Positions 1-8,514 of a stretch of 64,000 bases of DNA are shown piece after piece. The notes under the pieces are model-generated. The model was not told the origin of the DNA and made no database searches. It worked only from the letters and a program-made list of their open reading frames with translations. Made by a program: the position numbers and the translations under genes. The stretch's first letter is position 1. Every line of letters starts with the position of its first letter. Source of the DNA: Microbacterium hydrothermale (GTDB lineage Bacteria; Actinomycetota; Actinomycetes; Actinomycetales; Microbacteriaceae); NCBI RefSeq assembly GCF_004854025.1, contig NZ_STGM01000003.1:310001-374000 (forward strand), read 5' to 3'.

Positions 1-500
1 AGGGTGCCGACGATCGCGTGGGCGATGCCGCCGGTGGTCAGCGGATCGAGGGGGCCGGCCGTGGTCATCGTCTCGACGAAGAAGTTGCCGTTCATCAGGG
101 CGGCCGACCCCCGGATGAGCGTGAAGAACAGCACGAACAGCAGAGCGCCCAGCAGGATCACCCCCGCCGAGTAGAACAGGGCGGTCACGATCCGCTCGCG
201 CACGGCGAGGCGGTCGGCGCGCAGCGACGACATCACCGCGTAGATTCCGAGGAAGCCGACGAACGACAGCACGACCCACCCGATGACCCCCGTCATCGGG
301 GTGAGCCATCCGAACAGCAGCGTCGAGACCGCGAGCGCCGCGGCGGCGCTGCCGAGCAGGTCGAAGCGGTCGCCGAAGGGGACCGTGCGCAGGTCGCGGC
401 GCTCGCCGACGTGCCCGTCGCGGAGCGGGATGGTGGTGCGGATCGGCTCGCCCGGGGCGCCCTCGCCCGCGAGGGGGGCTTCGGGAGTGAGGATGGCCAT
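1..500 (-). CDS. pstA: Phosphate ABC transporter permease PstA, partial (C-terminus beyond window)
   Basis: Inner-membrane permease subunit of the high-affinity phosphate importer, partner of PstC. About 166 N-terminal residues are visible, starting MAILTPEAPLAGEG. A cytoplasmic lead of about 45 residues is followed by three hydrophobic segments, then the periplasmic stretch typical of PstA. The ATG overlaps the pstC stop (TGATG, sharing base 500), so translation is probably coupled. The rest of the gene, and presumably pstB, lie before base 1. The assignment rests on similarity to the family as I know it and on the position directly after pstC. Confidence 0.9.
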   Translation of the reverse strand, partial: MAILTPEAPLAGEGAPGEPIRTTIPLRDGHVGERRDLRTVPFGDRFDLLGSAAAALAVSTLLFGWLTPMTGVIGWVVLSFVGFLGIYAVMSSLRADRLAVRERIVTALFYSAGVILLGALLFVLFFTLIRGSAALMNGNFFVETMTTAGPLDPLTTGGIAHAIVGT

Positions 501-1516
501 CAGTTGCTCTCCGCTCCGGACCGGCTCCGGGCCACGATCATGGACGCCGTGAAGTTGACGATCAGCGTGATGATGAACAGCACGAGTCCGGCTGCCATGA
601 GCGCCGAGAGCCCGAACTGGCTCGCCTCGCCGTAGCGCAGCGCGATGAGCGCCGAGACGGAGTTGGTGCCGGTCTTGAGCAGCTGCGTGTTGATGGTGAA
701 GATCGGCGAGATGATCATGACCACGGCGATCGTCTCGCCGAGCGCGCGCCCGAGGCCGAGCATCGTGCCGCCGATGATGCCGCCGCGCCCGAAGGGCAGC
801 ACGACGGCGCGGATCATCCCCCACCGCGTCGATCCGAGCGCCAGGGCGCCCTCGCGCTCGCCGAGGGGTGCTTGGGAGAACGCCTCGCGCATGACCGAGG
901 TCTGGGTGGGCACCACCATGAGCGCGACGACGATGCCGGCGATGAAGGCCGACGAGGTGAACGCCCCCGCCTCGGTGAGACGGGCACCCGTGGCATCCGT
1001 CACCTGGAAGATCGGGATCCAGCCGAAGTAGACCGAGATCCACTCGGCCACGGGGATGACGTTGGCCTGGAGGAAGAACACCCCCCACAGTCCGAACACC
1101 ACGCTCGGAACGGCCGCCATCAGATCGACCATGGTGATCAGGAGAGTTCGCAGGCGCGGCGGCACGATCTCGCTGATGAGCAGCGCCGTCCCGAGGGCGA
1201 GCGGAACCGAGACCGACATCGCCACGAGGGCGATCGTGACCGTGCCGAACAGCACCGCCGCGACCCCGAACGAGCCGGTCTCGGGCGACCACTCCTGGGT
1301 GGTGAGGAACGAGGGTCCCGCCACCACGAGCGCGTCGCCCGCGCGAGCGGTGAGGAAGACGCCCACGGCCAGCATCACGGCGACCGTGATGACGCCCGCC
1401 GCATACGCGCCGCCGCGGAAGATCCGATCGGACACGACCGGGGCGCTCTTGAGCGACCGCGGTTCGAGCGGATCGGCCGCCTGCCGAGGCAGGACCTCCG
1501 TGGTGGTGTCGGTCAT
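500..1516 (-). CDS. pstC: Phosphate ABC transporter permease PstC
   Basis: Membrane permease that, with PstA, forms the channel for phosphate delivered by PstS. 338 aa, with about six hydrophobic segments. The cytoplasmic EAA-type loop that contacts the ATPase is at about residues 222-252 (REAFSQAPLGEREGALALG). I place the start at the ATG giving MTDTTTEVLP, because GGAGAA lies six bases upstream; a longer in-frame start 12 bases upstream (MENAM) is possible. No pstS gene fits between this start and the next gene, so the usual first gene of the operon is elsewhere. PHO-box-like repeats lie about 150-220 bases upstream. Confidence 0.93.
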   Translation of the reverse strand: MTDTTTEVLPRQAADPLEPRSLKSAPVVSDRIFRGGAYAAGVITVAVMLAVGVFLTARAGDALVVAGPSFLTTQEWSPETGSFGVAAVLFGTVTIALVAMSVSVPLALGTALLISEIVPPRLRTLLITMVDLMAAVPSVVFGLWGVFFLQANVIPVAEWISVYFGWIPIFQVTDATGARLTEAGAFTSSAFIAGIVVALMVVPTQTSVMREAFSQAPLGEREGALALGSTRWGMIRAVVLPFGRGGIIGGTMLGLGRALGETIAVVMIISPIFTINTQLLKTGTNSVSALIALRYGEASQFGLSALMAAGLVLFIITLIVNFTASMIVARSRSGAESN

Positions 1517-1662
1517 CGCGTTCTCCATCGAGCGCGGCCGGCCGCGGGCTCCCCCGGTCCGGGGCGGGCGGAACGGGGCGCGTGCGCAGGCCGGCGACGC
1601 GCGTCGCTCGTGTGCCGGGAACCGGCTCGGGTCAGCCGGTATGAGCGACGGTAAGAGTGGGC

Positions 1663-1734
1663 TGTGAACGCGGCCGGGATCGATCCGCCACACGCCCTGG
1701 CCGCCGGGTGAACGCGCAGCGCCGGAAGGTGAAC
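1663..1734 (-). promoter_or_regulatory. PHO-box-like GTTCACC repeats upstream of pstC
   Basis: On the minus strand GTTCACC occurs at 1734-1728 and 1713-1707, 21 bases apart and close to two 11-bp PHO units. A third copy (GTTCACA) is at 1669-1663. Actinobacterial PhoP binds direct repeats of GTTCACC-N4. Placement ahead of a pst operon makes phosphate-starvation control by PhoP likely, but this is inference. The 477-base gap 1517-1993 holds no gene that I can support; the rest of it is GC-rich repeats. Confidence 0.55.
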
Positions 1735-1837
1735 GACGGACATCGACGCCGCGGGGGCGGGTGTCCGAGGGCTCGCCCGGACGCGGGCGGCCCGGATGCG
1801 GGGGTCGGTCGGACGCGCGCCCCCGGGGAGGGCTTCC

Positions 1838-1925
1838 GGATGCCGCGGCGCGGGGCCTGGGAGCGCTCTCGGATGCCGCGACGCGGGGCCCGGGGACCCG
1901 CCCGGATGCCGCGGCGCGCGCCTCG
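1838..1925. repeat. Three tandem 33-bp repeats
   Basis: Units beginning GGATGCCGCG(G/A)CGCG start at 1838, 1871 and 1904, an exact 33-base period with diverged second halves. They lie in non-coding DNA just downstream of the kinase gene's stop and well upstream of pstC. Each unit is strongly self-complementary (CCGCGGCGCGG), so the block may help terminate kinase transcription. Confidence 0.6.
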
Positions 1926-1993
1926 GCATCCGGTTCCGGTCGCTCCCGACGGGTGGACGGCGGACGACACCGCACCGCACCGCCCGGATGCGG

Positions 1994-3703
1994 TCAGCGC
2001 AGGATCGTGGGGGTGGGCATCGGCGCGACGGTCGGCGACGGGGAGGGCGTGACCGCGGGCGAGGTCGGCGTCGGGCTCGGCGCGGGGGCGCGCGCGACGA
2101 GCACGCGCACCGCGGACCCGAGGACGACGGAGCTCCCGGCCGCCGGCTCGAGCGCGACGACCAGTCCTTCCGCGCGCTCCGAGACGACGGCGACGACGGT
2201 CGTGGCGAACCCGGCCGCACGCAGATGCGAGGTCGCGGTCGCGGCATCCATCCCCGACACCTCGGGGACCGTGTTCGATCCGGATGCCACCACGAGGGCG
2301 ACCGCGCTGTCGCGGGGCACCGAAGAGCCCGCGCCGGGGATCGACTCGAGCACCGTTCCGGCGACCGCCGCCTCGTCGCGCACGGTGACCTCCCCCACCC
2401 GCAACCCCGCGGAGGCGAGCACGGTGGGCGCGTCGGCGTAGCTCGTCAGGGCGGGGACGGTGACCGGCGGCGGGGTGGAGGGGCTCGCCACGATCGGGGT
2501 GGGATCGGGGGTGGGCGGCGTCGTCGGCGGGGGGCTCGGCGCCCGGGTCGCGGCTTCGGCGACGGGGATCTCGCGCCCGGCGCCGGCCAGGAGGGGCACG
2601 GCGGTCGCGGCCGCGACGAGGACCGCGACGACCGCGATGACGGTACCCCACCCGGCCGAGCGCCGCCCCGGCGACGACGGAGACGGAGCGGGCGTCGACG
2701 ACGGAACCACCGGGAGAGCCCCCGCGGCCGCGGGGCGTCGAGCAACGGACGGTTCCGCCCGCTGTCGCCCGGGCTGCGGGGTCCGCGGGCCGCTCGCCGG
2801 CGCGTCGACCGTCGCCTGCGCCGCGAGCAGCGCCGCGCGCATCGCGCCGGCGTCGGCGAAGCGGTCCTCGGGGTCTTTCAGCAGGGCGCGCACCACGACA
2901 CGGTCGAGAGCGGGCGCGATCCCGTGCCGACGCACCGACGGGACCGGCGGCGGTGCGCTCAGGTGCGCCCGCGCGAGCGCGAGGCGGTCGTCGCCGTCGA
3001 ACGGCGCGCGCCCGGTGAGGGCGAACATCAGCAGACCGCCGACCTGGTAGAGATCGCCCCGTGGACCCACGGGTCGACCGGACAACTGCTCCGGGGAGGC
3101 GTACTGCACATTTCCGACGACACCGGCCGTGGCGTCGGTCACGGCACTGCGCAGGACGTCGTCGCCGTGGGCGGTGCGCCCCGCCGCGTCGGCAAGGCCG
3201 AAATCGAGCAGGGTCGCGCGGATGCCGCCGTCGGTCTCGCGCCGGACCAGCACGTTCGAGGGCGAGACGTCGCGGTGGATCACCCCCGCGGCGTGCGCCG
3301 CCTCGAGGCCCGCGAGCACGTCGGCCGCGACGGCGACCGCCTCCCGCGGACTCAGGGGACCCTCCGCGCGGACGTGCTCCGAGAGGGGGCGGCCCGCCAC
3401 CCTCTCCTGCGCGATCCACGCGATCGGGGTGCCGCTGTCGTCGGACACGCCGATGTCGACGATCACCACGACGGCGGGGTGCGCGACCTGGGCCGTCCGC
3501 CTCGCCTCCGCGAGGAACGCGTCGCGCACGGGTGCGCTCTCGGACAGGTGAGGGTGCAGCAGCTTGACGGCCAGCCGTCGCCCGGTGACGGTGTCGACGG
3601 CGGCGAAGACCGACGCCGTGCCTCCCGATCCGAGCAGCTCCCCGAGGCGGAATCGCCCGGCGATCAGGCCGCCGCCGAATGCCGGGTCCTCGACGCCCGT
3701 CAC
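1994..3703 (-). CDS. PASTA-domain serine/threonine protein kinase (PknB-like)
   Basis: Transmembrane Hanks-type kinase of 569 aa. Kinase domain is at about residues 17-295: glycine loop GSGGTASVF (25-33), Lys47, HRD (143-145), DFG (167-169), then SPEQL. A Pro/Ala-rich linker leads to one membrane span (about 352-376), and two extracytoplasmic PASTA repeats (about 413-474 and 478-537) precede a Pro/Thr/Ser tail. PASTA kinases sense muropeptides or lipid II and phosphorylate division and wall proteins. The catalytic loop reads HRDVSPSN, with Ser where Lys is usual. The GTG start overlaps the stop of the upstream small gene (GTGA). This is not the usual pknB neighbourhood with rodA, pbpA and FHA genes. 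Confidence 0.88.
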   Translation of the reverse strand: MTGVEDPAFGGGLIAGRFRLGELLGSGGTASVFAAVDTVTGRRLAVKLLHPHLSESAPVRDAFLAEARRTAQVAHPAVVVIVDIGVSDDSGTPIAWIAQERVAGRPLSEHVRAEGPLSPREAVAVAADVLAGLEAAHAAGVIHRDVSPSNVLVRRETDGGIRATLLDFGLADAAGRTAHGDDVLRSAVTDATAGVVGNVQYASPEQLSGRPVGPRGDLYQVGGLLMFALTGRAPFDGDDRLALARAHLSAPPPVPSVRRHGIAPALDRVVVRALLKDPEDRFADAGAMRAALLAAQATVDAPASGPRTPQPGRQRAEPSVARRPAAAGALPVVPSSTPAPSPSSPGRRSAGWGTVIAVVAVLVAAATAVPLLAGAGREIPVAEAATRAPSPPPTTPPTPDPTPIVASPSTPPPVTVPALTSYADAPTVLASAGLRVGEVTVRDEAAVAGTVLESIPGAGSSVPRDSAVALVVASGSNTVPEVSGMDAATATSHLRAAGFATTVVAVVSERAEGLVVALEPAAGSSVVLGSAVRVLVARAPAPSPTPTSPAVTPSPSPTVAPMPTPTILR

Positions 3704-4236
3704 GTCGAACGCTCGAGCACGCGCGAGCGACGACCCGAAGCGGTGCCGATGCTGACGGTCTCGTTCACCTCTGCGGATGCCAGGACGGCCGACGCCATCC
3801 GCCCGGCGGCAACCGCCTCCCCCGCCGATTCGTACCAGCGGGCGCTGGTCACCACGGGGCGGCCTCCGCCGCGCAGGACCCAGGCGTGCTTGGTGGCGGA
3901 GGGACCGCGCACGGCGCTCAGCTGCAGTTCCGCGGTGCGACGCTGGTCGGCGAGCGCCGCCTCGAGGGCGGCGGCCGGCGAGGAGAACACCGCCGCGCAT
4001 CGGGCGAGCTCGCGGTTGTTGGTCGCCAGCAGGCGCCAGACGCCGAACACGCCGAGCGAGACCAGCCCGGTCCCGGGCGCCGCGTCCTGGGCCGCGAGCG
4101 GAACGCCCGCGAGCTCGGGGAGGACGTAGGAGCGGAACAGCAACCACGCGGCGAGCCGCGGATCGTACGCCGATCGGAAGGTGTCGAAGATCACGCGGCC
4201 CCGGCGGGCAGGCGCGACGGAGAGCTTTTCGCCCAC
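3700..4236 (-). CDS. Small protein with two YegP-like (DUF1508-type) repeats, tentative
   Basis: About 178 aa from a GTG start (VGEKLSVAPARRGRVIFDTF). Two similar blocks are visible, one around VWRLLATNNRELARCAAVF and one around HAWVLRGGGRPVVTSARWY, each followed by an Ala-rich helix. This pattern resembles the duplicated strand-strand-helix fold of YegP proteins, whose role is unknown. It is soluble, with no signal peptide. The 3' end overlaps the kinase start by 4 bases, so the two are probably co-translated, and it could be a partner or substrate of the kinase. The start is uncertain: an in-frame GTG at 4194 is also possible and neither has a strong ribosome-binding site. The reading frame stays open upstream to 4461. 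Confidence 0.55.
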   Translation of the reverse strand: MGEKLSVAPARRGRVIFDTFRSAYDPRLAAWLLFRSYVLPELAGVPLAAQDAAPGTGLVSLGVFGVWRLLATNNRELARCAAVFSSPAAALEAALADQRRTAELQLSAVRGPSATKHAWVLRGGGRPVVTSARWYESAGEAVAAGRMASAVLASAEVNETVSIGTASGRRSRVLERST

Positions 4237-4343
4237 GGAGATGGCCCCTGTCTGACGGACCCGTGTGCGGGACTTACGGGTCGTCCGGCACTGTTCCGCA
4301 GAGATGAACGTGCTCCTTCCTTCTGTCCGCCCCGAGAGCAACG

Positions 4344-4362
4344 GGTGAACGAAAGGTTCACC
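4344..4362. promoter_or_regulatory. Perfect inverted repeat GGTGAAC-N5-GTTCACC
   Basis: A 7-bp perfect dyad with spacer GAAAG lies about 110 bases upstream of the YegP-like/kinase gene pair. It uses the same GTTCACC heptamer as the repeats upstream of pstC, but inverted. It could be an operator or a small hairpin; function unknown. Confidence 0.45.
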
Positions 4363-4502
4363 ACCCCGCAACGGATTTCTCACCCGGTCTCGGGCGGGGA
4401 TCCGCGCGAGGCCACTCCGCTCGACGAACGGATGCCGCTCGCCGACCCGCCGCGCAGGCACCGACGCGAATGAGGGTCGAGCTCGGCCGCCCGCCGACGG
4501 CT

Positions 4503-4623
4503 CCGACGCGGGTGAAGGCCGGGCGCTGCGGCCGGCCGATGCACGGAGACGGCTCCGAAGCGGCTGAGCGCCGCGGCCCGCCGACCCGCGGGGAGGGCGC
4601 CGACGCGGGTGAGGGCCGGGCGC
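4503..4623. repeat. 24-bp direct repeat in the recR/YegP-like intergenic gap
   Basis: CCGACGCGGGTGA(A/G)GGCCGGGCGC occurs at 4503-4526 and again at 4600-4623, 97 bases apart, with one difference. The 416-base gap 4237-4652 otherwise holds only GC-rich sequence and the GGTGAAC dyad. I see no convincing gene in it. Confidence 0.5.
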
Positions 4624-4652
4624 GGGGCGAGCACGCGTCGCCCCGCCGGAGC

Positions 4653-5246
4653 TCAGAGCGCGCGACGCCCCTCGAAAGCGCGACCGAGGGTCACTTCGTC
4701 GGCGTACTCGAGGTCGCCGCCGACCGGCAGACCGGATGCCAGTCGCGTCACCCGGATCTCCAGGGTGTGCAGCAACCGGCTCAGGTAGGTGGCGGTCGCC
4801 TCACCCTCGAGGTTGGGGTTGGTGGCGAGGATGACCTCTTGCACGGTCCCGTCGGCGAGGCGCTGCATGAGCTGCGCGACCCGGAGGTCGTCGGGTCCGA
4901 TGCCCGCGATGGGGCTGATCGCACCGCCGAGCACGTGGTAGAGCCCGCGGAACTCGCGCGTGCGCTCGATCGCGGCGACGTCTTTCGCGTCTTCGACGAC
5001 GCAGATCAGGGTCGCGTTGCGGCGCGGGTCGCGGCAGATCGAGCAGCGCTCCTGTTCGGTGACGTTGCCGCAGATCTCGCAGAACTTCACCTTGTCGCGG
5101 ATCTCGCCGAGCAGCGTCGACAGACGCGAGACGTCGAACGACGGCGACTGCAGGATGTGGAACGCGATGCGTTGAGCCGACTTCGGGCCGATGCCGGGGA
5201 GGCGACCGAACTCGTCGATCAGGTCTTGGACGATGCCGTCGTACAT
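4653..5246 (-). CDS. recR: Recombination mediator RecR
   Basis: RecFOR-pathway protein that helps load RecA on gapped DNA. 197 aa, the usual length. Order seen: helix-hairpin-helix ([15 protein letters not shown], about 16-30), four-cysteine zinc finger (Cys56, 59, 68, 71), Toprim domain (about 80-175, VVEDAKD) and a C-terminal Walker-B-like segment. ATG overlaps the dnaX stop by one base (TGATG), the classic dnaX-recR arrangement; the ybaB/ebfC gene often found between them is absent. Confidence 0.97.
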   Translation of the reverse strand: MYDGIVQDLIDEFGRLPGIGPKSAQRIAFHILQSPSFDVSRLSTLLGEIRDKVKFCEICGNVTEQERCSICRDPRRNATLICVVEDAKDVAAIERTREFRGLYHVLGGAISPIAGIGPDDLRVAQLMQRLADGTVQEVILATNPNLEGEATATYLSRLLHTLEIRVTRLASGLPVGGDLEYADEVTLGRAFEGRRAL

Positions 5247-8239
5247 CAGCTGAACCTCGTCGGGGGCTCGTAGGGCTCATCGCGCACGTAGGTGGCGCCG
5301 AGCATCTGGCGCACCACGGCTTCGCCGTAGCGCTGCACGCCGCCGCGGAGCGGGGCCATGCGGGGCACGACGACGGGCGGCAGCGGCGCTTCGGTCTCGT
5401 CCGCGGGCGGGATCACGTCGTCGTCGTCGACCTCGTCGGGCGCCGGGACCGACGGGGCGACCTCGCGCGGAGGCAGCACGGCGCCGGCGTGCGGAGCGAT
5501 CCGCGTCGGCTCGACCACCGCGTCGTCGGGCTCGTCGTCGACGGCCAGGGCGGTCGGCGCTCCCCCGTCGGAGGTCGGAATGGGCGCCACGGCCCACTCG
5601 GTCACCGACGAGGCGTAGGGCGCCGAGCTGGACGCGGTGCGCGGAGCAGATGCCGTCGGCCCCGCGCTGCGGGCTGCTCCGGGACCGGCCGGCGATCCAT
5701 CGCCCGGGCGGCGCGGTGATCCGCCGGGACCGCCGTCGCCCTCGAGACGAGCGAGGTACTTCACGCGCACGCCGAGCACCGCCTGGATGGCCTGCCGGAG
5801 GTCTTCGCTCGGGCCGCCCTCGGGGGTGCGCGTCTTGAAGGCCGCGAGGTCGGCCGACGTGCGGAAGGCGAGGGTGAGCACCTCGGCCTCGAACGCGGCG
5901 ACCGTGGCCGTGGACACCACCAGCCACGACGACCTGCTGGCCACCTCGAGCTGCCCGAGCACCTCGGGCCAGGCGTCGCGCACGTGCCCGAGCTCGATGG
6001 GGCCCACGGGCGTCGCCGGCGGGGTCGGCGCGATCGGCTCGAGCGGCGAGGGGTCGTCGGCGGAGGAGGTCGCGTCCGTCGAGGCGGGGCGCGTCGTGCC
6101 GTGAGCGGGAGAGGCGGATGCCGCGGTCGACGCCGTCGATTCCGCCGCGGCGGACCGCTCGCTCGCGGCGGGCGCATCCGTCGCCTGAGCCGGTGCGTTC
6201 GCCTCGGACGGGCGCGGGGTCGCGAGAGCCGCACGGCCCGCCGGGCCGGAGTCGGCGGACGGGGCCGCGCCATCAGCCGCGGGACGCGACGACGGGGCTG
6301 TCGCCCCGGCGGGCATCGAGGCTCGCTCGCCCCCGGGCGTGGGCGCGGTGTCGAAGGGGTGCGCGTCGCCGTCGTCGTCGAAGGGGGGCGGCGCGTCGTC
6401 GTCGGTGAACGGCGGCGGCGCGTCGGCGTCATCGGCAGCGGCGGCGGTGGGGTGCAAACGGGCGGTCGCGGCGGAGGCACCGGATGCGGACCGCCCCGGC
6501 GCGGGCGCCACGGGGGCGTCCGGGCCGGACTGCGGACGCACGGGGGCGGCGGAATCCGGCTGCGCGATCGGCGCGCTGCCGCTCGGCTCGGCACCACGCG
6601 ACGACGCCGGTGCGGCCGGCGCACCGGGAGACGCGACCGGCGCCGCCGCACCCGGAGAAGCCACACCCGGAGAAGCAACGCCCGGAGCCGCACCCGGCGA
6701 GGCCACCGTGGGCGCCGCCACACCCGGAGTAGCAACGGCCGGAGCCGCACCCGGCGACGCAATGCCCGGAGCCGCACCCGGCGACGCAACGCCCGGAGCC
6801 GCACCGGGAGAAGCCACCGTAGGAGCCGCCACACCCGGAGATGCAACGGCCGGAGCCGCCCCCGGCGAGGCCACCGTGGGCGCTGCGACACCGGGAGACG
6901 CGATGCGCGGCACACCCGGCGACGCGACCGGCGCCGCGGCGGCGGCCGGTGCGGCGATGCGCGGGGACGACGCCGCTCCCCCGTCACGCGCGGTGGCGCC
7001 CGGAGCGGCGATGTCGGCCGCGGGGGAAGCCGGACGCCCCGTGGCGGGGGCGATCGGGGCCGCGGAGGCGGTGTGCGCGACGTCGAGGTCGTGGGCGGTC
7101 GCCGGAGCGGTCCCCTGCGCGACGCCGGCGTGCGTGAGTACGCGCGCCACGAGCAGTTCGAGCTGCAGACGGGGCGAGGTGGCGCCCGTCATCTCGTCGA
7201 GGGCGGCGACCACGAGGTCGGCCGTGCGCGAGAGACGGTGCACACCGAAGGCGGTGGCCTGCCGGGCCATGCGCTCCAGCTCGTCGTCGGGCACGCCGCG
7301 CAGCACGGCGGAGGCTCCCGCGCCCGTCGCCGCGACGACGATGAGGTCGCGCAGGCGCTCGAGCAGGTCGTCGACGAAGCGGCGCGGATCCTGACCGGTC
7401 TGCACGACCCGGTCGACCGCGGCGAACGCCCCTCCCCCGTCGCCCGCGGCGAACGCGTCGACGACCTCGTCGAGCAGCTCGGAGTGGGTGTAGCCCAGCA
7501 GCGCCACGGCCCGCTCGTATCGCACGAGGACGTGCCCCGCGGCATCCGCGTCGGAACCGGCGATCAGCTGGTCGAGCAGAGAGAGCGTGTCTCGCGGCGA
7601 ACCGCCCCCGGCTCGGACGACGAGCGGAAGGACCCCGGCCTCGACCCCGACCGACTCGCTCTCGCAGAGCTCCTGGACGTAGTCGAGCATGGCCGCGGGC
7701 GGGACGAGGCGGAACGGGTAGTGGTGCGTGCGCGAACGGATGGTGCCGAGCACCTTCTCGGGCTCGGTGGTCGCGAAGATGAACTTCACGTGGGCGGGGG
7801 GTTCTTCGACGAGTTTGAGCAGCGCGTTGAAACCCTGCTGCGTGACCATGTGGGCCTCGTCGAGGATGAAGATCTTGAAACGGTCGCGCGCGGGGGCGAA
7901 GATCGCCCGCTCCCGGAGGTCGCGCGCGTCGTCGACGCCGTTGTGGCTCGCCGCGTCGATCTCGACGACGTCGAGGGATCCCCCGCCGCCGCGCCCGAGC
8001 TCGACGCAGCTGTCGCACACACCGCACGGGGTGTCGGTGGGACCCGCGGCGCAGTTGAGGCAGCGCGCCAGGATGCGGGCCGAGGTCGTCTTTCCGCAGC
8101 CGCGCGGACCGGAGAACAGATACGCGTGACCCACGCGGTCGCTGCGCAGGGCGGTCATGAGCGGTTCGGTCACCTGCGACTGCCCGATCATCTCGCCGAA
8201 CGCCTCGGGGCGGTAGCGGCGGTACAGGGCTGTCGTCAC
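5246..8239 (-). CDS. dnaX: DNA polymerase III subunit gamma/tau
   Basis: Clamp-loader ATPase that organises the replisome. 997 aa, long for the family. The N-terminal AAA+ module (about 1-230) shows Walker A GPRGCGKT, a four-cysteine zinc module, Walker B ILDEAH, and SRTHHY near the arginine finger. The collar domain runs to about 370. A 350-residue Ala/Pro-rich linker follows, with many tandem VASPG-type pentapeptides (DNA about 6600-6925). A tau-like domain (about 745-850) and a conserved tail ([19 protein letters not shown]) end the protein. GTG start. I see no A-rich frameshift signal, so a separate short gamma form is not indicated. Confidence 0.96.
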   Translation of the reverse strand: MTTALYRRYRPEAFGEMIGQSQVTEPLMTALRSDRVGHAYLFSGPRGCGKTTSARILARCLNCAAGPTDTPCGVCDSCVELGRGGGGSLDVVEIDAASHNGVDDARDLRERAIFAPARDRFKIFILDEAHMVTQQGFNALLKLVEEPPAHVKFIFATTEPEKVLGTIRSRTHHYPFRLVPPAAMLDYVQELCESESVGVEAGVLPLVVRAGGGSPRDTLSLLDQLIAGSDADAAGHVLVRYERAVALLGYTHSELLDEVVDAFAAGDGGGAFAAVDRVVQTGQDPRRFVDDLLERLRDLIVVAATGAGASAVLRGVPDDELERMARQATAFGVHRLSRTADLVVAALDEMTGATSPRLQLELLVARVLTHAGVAQGTAPATAHDLDVAHTASAAPIAPATGRPASPAADIAAPGATARDGGAASSPRIAAPAAAAAPVASPGVPRIASPGVAAPTVASPGAAPAVASPGVAAPTVASPGAAPGVASPGAAPGIASPGAAPAVATPGVAAPTVASPGAAPGVASPGVASPGAAAPVASPGAPAAPASSRGAEPSGSAPIAQPDSAAPVRPQSGPDAPVAPAPGRSASGASAATARLHPTAAAADDADAPPPFTDDDAPPPFDDDGDAHPFDTAPTPGGERASMPAGATAPSSRPAADGAAPSADSGPAGRAALATPRPSEANAPAQATDAPAASERSAAAESTASTAASASPAHGTTRPASTDATSSADDPSPLEPIAPTPPATPVGPIELGHVRDAWPEVLGQLEVASRSSWLVVSTATVAAFEAEVLTLAFRTSADLAAFKTRTPEGGPSEDLRQAIQAVLGVRVKYLARLEGDGGPGGSPRRPGDGSPAGPGAARSAGPTASAPRTASSSAPYASSVTEWAVAPIPTSDGGAPTALAVDDEPDDAVVEPTRIAPHAGAVLPPREVAPSVPAPDEVDDDDVIPPADETEAPLPPVVVPRMAPLRGGVQRYGEAVVRQMLGATYVRDEPYEPPTRFS

Positions 8240-8356
8240 TCCACCAGCCTACGGCGTCCCTCCGACATCGCCTCCGTGACCGGCTCCGACCGGGTGCGCA
8301 CCGCCGGATTTCCCGGATGCCGGACCCCACCCGCGCGCGGGGGAGCAGGAGATCGC

Positions 8357-8415
8357 GCGAGAACAGGCCGGGAGCCCCGGCATCCGTCCTGTTCTCGCCG
8401 GATCCCCTGTTCTCG
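8357..8415. repeat. Inverted and direct repeats of CCTGTTCTCG upstream of dnaX
   Basis: GCGAGAACAGG (8357-8367) pairs perfectly with CCTGTTCTCGC (8388-8398). The loop itself contains GCCGGG/CCCGGC. A third copy, CCTGTTCTCG, follows at 8406-8415. The set lies about 120-180 bases upstream of the dnaX start, so it could be an operator array or a hairpin in the leader. It does not match the actinobacterial SOS box. Confidence 0.5.
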
Positions 8416-8473
8416 ACGACCCGCGCGGACGCACGGCGGCATGATCGACGCCCTGAGGCCCCCCACCGACGAA

Positions 8474-8504
8474 CGCGGCGACATCCCGAAGGGATGCCGC
8501 CGCG
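8474..8504 (-). terminator. Hairpin terminator after the GH65 gene
   Basis: Two 14-base arms (8474-8487 and 8491-8504) with one mismatch and a GAA loop, starting 11 bases past the stop codon of the GH65 gene. There is no U-run, as is usual in high-GC actinobacteria. Confidence 0.65.
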
Positions 8505-8514
8505 TCGGGGAGGC

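Noticed and set aside
1517..1993. A pstS gene or remnant
   Set aside because: The gap is too short and has no lipoprotein signal or binding-protein motif in any frame.
6600..6925. CRISPR-like spaced repeats
   Set aside because: Repeat units are 15-30 bases, in frame, coding for VASPG peptides in DnaX, without spacers of even length.
8357..8415. SOS/LexA box upstream of dnaX
   Set aside because: Actinobacterial LexA sites are TCGAAC-N4-GTTCGA; the motif here, GAGAACAGG/CCTGTTCTC, does not match.
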